A stretch of DNA of 64,000 nucleotides from an uncultured Celeribacter sp. (lineage in GTDB: Bacteria; Pseudomonadota; Alphaproteobacteria; Rhodobacterales; Rhodobacteraceae). Made by a program: the position numbers and the translations under genes. Location of the stretch: contig NZ_OY781106.1 in assembly GCF_963676475.1 (NCBI RefSeq), forward strand, positions 310,001 to 374,000. Reading direction: 5' to 3'. Numbering within the stretch: position 1 is the stretch's first letter; every line of letters begins with the position of its first letter. Under the pieces are notes generated by a model. The model had not been told where the DNA came from, did not search any database, and saw only the letters and a program-made list of their open reading frames with translations. Positions 58,684 through 64,000 of this stretch are shown here, in pieces.

Positions 58684-59267
58684 GCCGGTTCGTCCTCTTT
58701 CAGCTGGCTCAGGAAGGTTTTGAACATATCATGGCCATGCTCGGAGCGGATGCTTTCCGGATGGAATTGTACGCCCTCGATGGGAAGTGTCTTGTGACGC
58801 ATGCCCATGATGGTGCCGTCTTTCAGCTCCGCAGTGACTTCGAGACAGTCGGGCAGGGTGGCACGATCCACCACCAGCGAGTGATAGCGCGTGCCTTGCA
58901 AGGGCGAGGGCAGACCGGCAAAGACGCCTTTGCCCTCGTGGAAAATCTCGCCCATTTTGCCGTGGACGATTTCATGGCACCGGACCACATCGCCGCCAAA
59001 GGCCTCGCCGATGGACTGATGCCCGAGACACACGCCAAAGAGCGGAATGCCCGCGTCGGCGGCGGCATGAATGAGCGGCACACAAATGCCCGCCTCTTTC
59101 GGCGTACAGGGCCCCGGCGAGAGCACGATGCCCGAAGGCCGCAAAGCCATAGCTTCCTGCACATTCAACGCGTCGTTGCGGACCACATTGGCTTGCCACC
59201 CCAGCTCGCCGATATAATGGACGAGGTTGTAGGTGAAACTGTCGTAATTATCGATCAGCAGCAGCAT
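58680..59267 (-). CDS. trpG: Anthranilate synthase glutamine amidotransferase TrpG
   Basis: 195 residues, class I amidotransferase: MLLLIDNYDSFTYNLVHYIG, catalytic Cys in GVCLGHQSIGEAFGG and the His-Glu pair in VQFHPESI. It supplies ammonia for anthranilate synthesis. The start at 59267 has AAGGAT upstream; the in-frame extension to 59360 has no homology. trpE is not in the window. Confidence 0.95.
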   Translation of the reverse strand: MLLLIDNYDSFTYNLVHYIGELGWQANVVRNDALNVQEAMALRPSGIVLSPGPCTPKEAGICVPLIHAAADAGIPLFGVCLGHQSIGEAFGGDVVRCHEIVHGKMGEIFHEGKGVFAGLPSPLQGTRYHSLVVDRATLPDCLEVTAELKDGTIMGMRHKTLPIEGVQFHPESIRSEHGHDMFKTFLSQLKEDEPA

Positions 59268-59562
59268 CTTGGCGATCCTTTCGGCGCGTTTGCGCAAGGG
59301 GTGTGTAACGGGCTTCAAAGGGGGATGATCCCACGCAGAAGCCGGGTTATACATGTTCACAAGGGCCGCACAGGGTCAAGAGGCCGGACGGGGTCTGGTC
59401 TGATTGAACGCGGTGTGTAGCGTGATCGAAAAAACACTGATCCGGCGTGGCACGGCTTAGGCGTTGAGACTGACCACAGCCCGTCCTATGATTGGGAAAA
59501 TCCGGGCGGTCCCGGGGACAACAGGGACCTAGGGTCCGAATGAGCAGGCGAAGGAGCACCGA

Positions 59563-60984
59563 ATGGGGCGCGGAATTCTCACGGGGTTGATCTGGGGCAC
59601 GATTGTCGGGTTCGGCATCCTGACGGTGGCCAATGAGGTGGTGGCCCCGGTGACTGTGACGTCTTCTGCTCCGGTCGAGAGGACGCCTGAACCGACCGCG
59701 CCCGAGATGACGCAACCTGAGGCGCCAGAGGGCGAAGAGGGACCTGCGGTCACCTCCGAGAGCCCGGCCGCCGAGCCGGATCGCTCCGGCGCGCAGCCCG
59801 AGGTTGCGATGCCCGACGCGGAAGCGGATGCAACGCCCGAGGCCGCGACAGAGGCCGCCACAGCTCCCGAGATCGAAACCCCGACAGGTCCGCAGACGCC
59901 GGAGACGGATGAGGCGCTCGATGCGATCGAGACGCCGGAGACCAGCCCGGTTCTGGCCCCGCCACAAGCCATGGCACCTGAGGCCTCGGGCGCGGATAAC
60001 CTGCCCGTGACCGAAGAGGCCCTGCCGGGCACGGCGATGCCCGAGGGTGTCGATGAGACCCCTGCGGCGCCCCAGATGCCGAGACAGATCGAGATGGATT
60101 CGGAGCGGACCCCGGATTTGGATGCGGAGATCTCCACCGGGGATGGGACCAAGACGATGCAACCCGCGCCTGCTGAGGACGACGAGGCGCTTCCGGGGCA
60201 AAAAGTCGGCTCCTTCACCGACCGTCAGGACGACCGTGTTTCTTCACGTTTGCCATCTATCTCCGCGACGCCCGATGCAGAGGCGCCGGTTGTGATGGCG
60301 GATGATCTGCCCGCGCTTCTGGCCTATTCCGCCGATTTCAACCAAACGCCATCGGGGCCGGTGATGAGCGTGATCCTTGTCGACATCGCTCAACTGGACC
60401 CGGAGGACGCGGTGCTCTCGAACCTGCCGTTTCCGGTGACCTTCGCCGTCGATGCGCTGGCCACGCGGGCGGGGGAGCGTGCGATGGCCTACCGCGACAA
60501 GGGGCTCGAAGTTTTGTCGATGGTCTCCTTGCCCCAAGGCGCCACACCGCAAGACGCCGCCGTGACACTGTCGCAGGCCGCCGATCTGGTGCCCGTGTCC
60601 ATTGGTTTCCTCGACGTTCCCTCTGGCACCTTCCAAAGCTCGCGTCAGGTTGCGGCACAGGTCGTGGCGACGGCTCAAGAGAGCGGGCGTGGTCTTGTGA
60701 CCTTCCCGCGTGGGCTGAATGCGCTTGAACAGGAAGCGCAGCGGGTCAAAGCGCCTGCGGGGCTGGTGTTCCGTGATTTTGACGGGCGCTCGCAGGATGT
60801 GGAGGCGATGAAACGTTTCCTCGATCAGGCGGCGTTTCAGGCCGGGACGGGCAAGACGGTGATCCTTTTGGGGCGCTCGAAACCGGACACAATTCAGGCG
60901 CTGGCGGAATGGTCTTTGGGCAACCGCGCCGCGACCGTGACCATGGTGCCGCTGTCCTATCTCTTGAGCCGCTCGCAGCTTTGA
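59563..60984 (+). CDS. Divergent polysaccharide deacetylase family protein (YibQ-like)
   Basis: 473 residues. N-terminal membrane anchor (about 5-27, LIWGTIVGFGILTVANEVVA), a long Pro/Glu/Ala/Thr-rich disordered linker (about 30-235) and a C-terminal divergent polysaccharide deacetylase domain (about 255-470, VILVDIAQLDPEDAVLSNLP, PVTFAVDALATRAGERAMAY, TFPRGLNALEQEAQRV). The enzyme activity of this family is not established. Divergent from trpG; relatives often have it within the trp region. Confidence 0.83.
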   Translation: MGRGILTGLIWGTIVGFGILTVANEVVAPVTVTSSAPVERTPEPTAPEMTQPEAPEGEEGPAVTSESPAAEPDRSGAQPEVAMPDAEADATPEAATEAATAPEIETPTGPQTPETDEALDAIETPETSPVLAPPQAMAPEASGADNLPVTEEALPGTAMPEGVDETPAAPQMPRQIEMDSERTPDLDAEISTGDGTKTMQPAPAEDDEALPGQKVGSFTDRQDDRVSSRLPSISATPDAEAPVVMADDLPALLAYSADFNQTPSGPVMSVILVDIAQLDPEDAVLSNLPFPVTFAVDALATRAGERAMAYRDKGLEVLSMVSLPQGATPQDAAVTLSQAADLVPVSIGFLDVPSGTFQSSRQVAAQVVATAQESGRGLVTFPRGLNALEQEAQRVKAPAGLVFRDFDGRSQDVEAMKRFLDQAAFQAGTGKTVILLGRSKPDTIQALAEWSLGNRAATVTMVPLSYLLSRSQL

Positions 60985-60986
60985 TC

Positions 60987-62418
60987 ATGAGAGGGCTGAG
61001 ACGAATCTTCTGATATGGGTTTTCTTCCTCAGTGCCTTTCCTGCGTCGGCACAGGAGTTCGAGCGCCTCTTTGATCCGTTTTCGGCCAGCCGCTACAGCT
61101 ATGAAGAATTGCGGTTTTTGCAGTTGGGACTGGCGTTGGAAGGTTATTACAACGGATTGCTAGATGGGGCTTGGGGGCAATTTCAAACCGGGCGATAACG
61201 CTCTATGCTGGACAGGAATTCGACAGCCCACCTCAGGATATACACGCCGCCTTTCTCGCCTATTCCACGGCTGATTTTTTGGAGTCTGATCAATAGGAGA
61301 TGCGGTACTTCGATGTTTTAGGCCTCTCATTTCTTGTGCCGACCAGCGCCTTAATTGAAGCGCCTAAAACGGATGATTTTCTAAACTACGAACATGCCGG
61401 AAGCTCTCTCAATTTATCCATCGGGTTTGGCAATCGGGCCTGGGCAGAGGGTGTGCATGACTATGCGGTGGGGTTTGGAACCTCAAAGGGCGCACCCTAT
61501 ACCGTACGCAAACCCGGTGTGGCGATCACATCCGCAACGAACCGAATGGGACAAACTTTGTATGTCCGGTCGCTCTTTTGGCGAGGTCAGTGGGCGACAC
61601 TGATGCTTTCCGCCTATGAAAAGGATGCGGGGCTTTTGGCGGCGGTCAGCGCGAGCATCACGCAAGAACGCTATGCCAGCCTCTATGTGCCGAAAGGGGG
61701 CTATCTGTTTTCCGTGGCCGCAACGACGGCGGAGCTTTTGGAGGCCTTGGAAGAAGACCCGCCTGCGCCCTCGCGCGAGGCTTCGGTTACGCCCGATGAG
61801 GAGGACGAAACGAGATCGTCCGGCACGGGGTTTGTTGTCTCCGATGAAGGGTATGTCTTGACCAATGCACATGTGGTGGAGGGATGCCGGGATATGTTCG
61901 TCAATGATGCCGAGGCACGGCTAATCACCATATCTACAAGTTTCGATCTGGCGCTCTTACAGGCCGATTTTCCGGATGGCCAAGCCGTGGCGAGCTTTGC
62001 ACCTGCGACGGCGCGCCTCAATCAAGATGTCATTGCCGTGGGCTATCCCTATGCCGGATTGCTGGGGGGCGTGAATGTGACGCGTGGTGCGGTGTCTTCC
62101 ATGACGGGGCTGGGCGGCGATGAGACAACGATGCAGATGACCGCGCCTGTTCAACCGGGGAATTCCGGCGGACCGGTTCTCTCAGACCACGGCGAGGTTC
62201 TTGGCGTGGTTGTGTCGAAACTTGATGCACTCACAGTGGCAGATACGTTTGGAGATATTCCACAGAACGTGAACTTTGCAATTCGGGGCGAGGCGGCGCG
62301 TTTGTTCCTGTCTCTCAACGGGGTCGTGCCGCAGATCGGCGCAATGGATACGCTCTTATCGCCCGTAGAACTGGCCGAAAAAGCGACGGCATTCACGGTG
62401 TTCATCTCCTGCGACTGA
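60987..62418 (+). pseudogene. Disrupted peptidoglycan-binding/trypsin-like protease gene
   Basis: Reading the three frames together gives one protein: MRGLRRIF, then LIWVFFLSAFPASAQEFERL (signal peptide), a peptidoglycan-binding-like segment (LQLGLALEGYYNGLLDGAWG), AITLYAGQEF and the protease from 61300. The lesions are a one-base loss near 61010 that shifts the frame inside the signal peptide, another near 61195 (QFQTG to AITLY), and a TAG at 61294. The fragments are in the normal order of this Rhodobacterales family. Either a decaying gene or several sequencing errors; three separate lesions favour decay. Confidence 0.75.
61300..62418 (+). CDS. Residual open frame with intact trypsin-like protease domain
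   Basis: 372 residues from ATG at 61300. The N-terminal 170 residues resemble the DUF-like middle region of the family; the protease domain (about 170-335) has the catalytic triad in TNAHVVE, SFDLALL and QPGNSGGPV. It lacks a signal peptide because the upstream part is frame-shifted and stopped, so even if translated it would not be exported in the usual way. AGGAG sits directly against the ATG, an unsuitable spacing. Confidence 0.55.
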   Translation: MRYFDVLGLSFLVPTSALIEAPKTDDFLNYEHAGSSLNLSIGFGNRAWAEGVHDYAVGFGTSKGAPYTVRKPGVAITSATNRMGQTLYVRSLFWRGQWATLMLSAYEKDAGLLAAVSASITQERYASLYVPKGGYLFSVAATTAELLEALEEDPPAPSREASVTPDEEDETRSSGTGFVVSDEGYVLTNAHVVEGCRDMFVNDAEARLITISTSFDLALLQADFPDGQAVASFAPATARLNQDVIAVGYPYAGLLGGVNVTRGAVSSMTGLGGDETTMQMTAPVQPGNSGGPVLSDHGEVLGVVVSKLDALTVADTFGDIPQNVNFAIRGEAARLFLSLNGVVPQIGAMDTLLSPVELAEKATAFTVFISCD

Positions 62419-62497
62419 GCCGGATGTCTTGACAGGGTGCGACATTTTGTCATCCAATCCCTTTTAAGGACCGGCCCAAGCCGGCAGGGAGGGAAAT

Positions 62498-63265
62498 ATG
62501 ACAGAAATGACTGCGGCGGCAGCGCCGTTGCCCGATGTGGCACGTTTGAGCCTTGCGGATCTGCGCGTGGCCTTGGCGGCCGGGTGGCAGGATTACCGAC
62601 GCGCGCCGATGTTCGGCGGGTTTTTTGCCGCCGTTTATGTGTTGATCGGGCTCGGCTTTGTGGTGTTCGGTGCGGGCACGGTGCTTTGGACCTTTGCTTT
62701 CTCTCTCGCTTTTCCGCTCTTCGCCCCTTTCGCTGCCGTGGGCCTCTACGAGGTGTCGCGCAGGCTCGACCGGGGCGGCGCGATGGATTGGTATAAAATC
62801 CTCAGCGTGGTGATGGCCGAACGCGACCGGCAAATCCCCTGGATGGGGGCGATCATCGTCATCTATGTGCTGTTCTGGTCCTTCCTCGCCCATATGATTT
62901 TCGCGCTTTTCATGGGGCTGTCGGTGATGACCAATGTGTCTTCGTCTTACGATGTGTTCCTGACGGCGAACGGATTAACCATGATCGGAGTCGAACTCGC
63001 GGTCGGCGGCGTTTTGGCCTTTATCCTGTTTTCCCTGACGGTGACGTCCCTGCCGCATCTGTTGGACAAGGAGGTCGATTTCGTCACCGCCATGCTGTTC
63101 TCCTTGCGTGTGGTGCGGGAGAACCTCTTTGTCATGCTGGTCTGGGCGGCTCTGATCGCCGTGGTGACCTTGGTGTCGATGGTACCGCTGTTCTTGGGGC
63201 TTTTCGTGACGCTTCCCGTCTTTGGACACGCCACATGGCATCTCTATCGGCGCGCGCTCACCTAG
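62498..63265 (+). CDS. DUF2189 membrane protein
   Basis: 255 residues with six membrane helices and the DUF2189 pattern LRVALAAGWQDYRRAPMFG, PLFAPFAAVGLYEVSRRLD and LPHLLDKEVDFVTAM. Function unknown; such genes are often near cytochrome oxidase or nitrite/NO reductase genes elsewhere. GGGAGGG precedes the start. Its 3' end overlaps the convergent transporter gene by 8 bases. Confidence 0.85.
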   Translation: MTEMTAAAAPLPDVARLSLADLRVALAAGWQDYRRAPMFGGFFAAVYVLIGLGFVVFGAGTVLWTFAFSLAFPLFAPFAAVGLYEVSRRLDRGGAMDWYKILSVVMAERDRQIPWMGAIIVIYVLFWSFLAHMIFALFMGLSVMTNVSSSYDVFLTANGLTMIGVELAVGGVLAFILFSLTVTSLPHLLDKEVDFVTAMLFSLRVVRENLFVMLVWAALIAVVTLVSMVPLFLGLFVTLPVFGHATWHLYRRALT

Positions 63266-64000
63266 GGTTTCGGCGCCCCCGTGAAGCCTGTGAGGTCAGC
63301 ATCAAGAGAACACCGGCGCCGACAATCACCGCGCCGCCCAAAAGCTCAAGAGCATCGGGGCGCTCGCCAAAGACCAGAGCGCCGAGGATCATCGCAAACA
63401 GCAACCGCGAATAGCGAAACGGGGTGACGACCGACAGCTCGCCCATCCTCATCGCCATGGTGAGCGCGGTGTAGGCGGCGACGCCGACGGCCGTCGCCAT
63501 AAGGATAAAGCCGAGATCTTTGAGCGCGGGCCAGATCCAATAGCCGTCCCAGAGCGACAGGAGCGCGCCTGAGAGGATCAGCGCGGCAAAGCCTGTGACG
63601 CCCAGTTGCGCATAGGACAGAACGGGGGAGGCGGCGCGGGTGGCGAGATCGCGGCCCGCAAAACCGATCATGCCCAAAATGGCGAGAATGGACAGCGGAG
63701 AGAACCCGTCGAGGCCCGGGCGGATCACCAAAAGCACGCCGAGAAACCCCAGAGCGATGAGCGCCCAGCGGGTGAGGCTGACCGGCTCGCGAAAGATCAC
63801 CACGGCGGCGGCGGCGACCATGAGGGGCGTGGCTTGCAGGATCGCCGAGGTGGTGGAGAGCGCGGTGAGCGCCAGCGACAGGGTGAAGAACACCCGGCCC
63901 AGCACCTCGAACCCCGCACGGATCACCATGACGCGCTCGGCCATCACCGGATGCACCACCCGCTCGCGGCGTTGTGCGGTCAGCAGGGCAAAGACCAAGG
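63258..64000 (-). CDS. EamA/DMT-family transporter (5' end outside window)
   Basis: At least 246 residues at the C-terminal end of a ten-helix drug/metabolite transporter, with an EamA repeat in MVAAAAVVIFREPVSLTRWA and the second at LLFAMILGALVFGERPDALE. The substrate is unknown. The frame is open to the window edge, so the N terminus is missing. Confidence 0.85.
   Translation of the reverse strand, partial: LVFALLTAQRRERVVHPVMAERVMVIRAGFEVLGRVFFTLSLALTALSTTSAILQATPLMVAAAAVVIFREPVSLTRWALIALGFLGVLLVIRPGLDGFSPLSILAILGMIGFAGRDLATRAASPVLSYAQLGVTGFAALILSGALLSLWDGYWIWPALKDLGFILMATAVGVAAYTALTMAMRMGELSVVTPFRYSRLLFAMILGALVFGERPDALELLGGAVIVGAGVLLMLTSQASRGRRNPR

Overview
This 64 kb window has the gene content and layout of a marine Rhodobacterales genome (Roseobacter group, Alphaproteobacteria). 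The pointers are a sox cluster with sulfane dehydrogenase SoxCD, a lexA gene preceded by GTTC-N7-GTTC boxes, two genes of the gene-transfer-agent (GTA) lysis type, TRAP dicarboxylate transport, and high GC. The placement is inferred from gene content and motifs; no database was searched. No rRNA, tRNA, CRISPR array or transposase gene was seen.

Layout. (1) 1-9246: sox thiosulfate oxidation genes soxVWXYZABCD (soxV cut by the window edge), then a DUF302 periplasmic protein, a Crp/Fnr regulator and a DUF2892 membrane protein. (2) 9439-20143: mmsA with a divergent LysR gene, a CBS-domain protein, coaD, a DUF1127-like micro-gene, marC, two tandem gap paralogues with a tiny membrane protein between them, an HxlR regulator divergent from a DUF2867 gene, and tkt. 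(3) 20528-26445: a coiled-coil protein and zapA, then grxD-bolA, a Cys-rich protein, purL, a probable small RNA and a LysR gene. (4) 26686-34736: a PlsC-type acyltransferase, murI, argC, and cytochrome c maturation genes ccmE and ccmF-ccmH, with a GTA endolysin/holin module and three small genes between ccmE and ccmF. (5) 34960-46535: a DUF2087 protein, an enoyl-CoA hydratase, a MarR regulator with its divergent membrane-protein target, gltA, gltX, comEC, lexA, moeA, moaC and trpC. (6) 46750-57530: an islet between trpC and trpDG carrying a metallo-beta-lactamase-fold protein, a cytochrome P450 with a low-GC secreted protein, dctBD, and a TRAP transporter with two dctP genes. (7) 57667-64000: trpD, trpG, a divergent polysaccharide deacetylase, a broken peptidoglycan-binding/serine protease gene, a DUF2189 protein and a partial EamA transporter.

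The genes cover sulfur oxidation with periplasmic c-type cytochromes (sox plus ccm), central carbon metabolism (gap x2, tkt, gltA, C4-dicarboxylate uptake), and DNA uptake and exchange (comEC, the GTA lysis pair, lexA). The most notable non-coding signals are: a 115-bp hairpin element present three times and flanked by TA; a candidate ~80-nt small RNA with a sigma32-like promoter and a CCUCCC stretch; a second CUCCUCC hairpin loop downstream of the DUF1127-like gene; and clean operator-like repeats for ArsR/SqrR-type, HxlR, MarR, LexA and DctD-type regulators. The DctD protein has lost the Walker A lysine and the GAFTGA loop, which fits the sigma70-like promoter in front of the second dctP.
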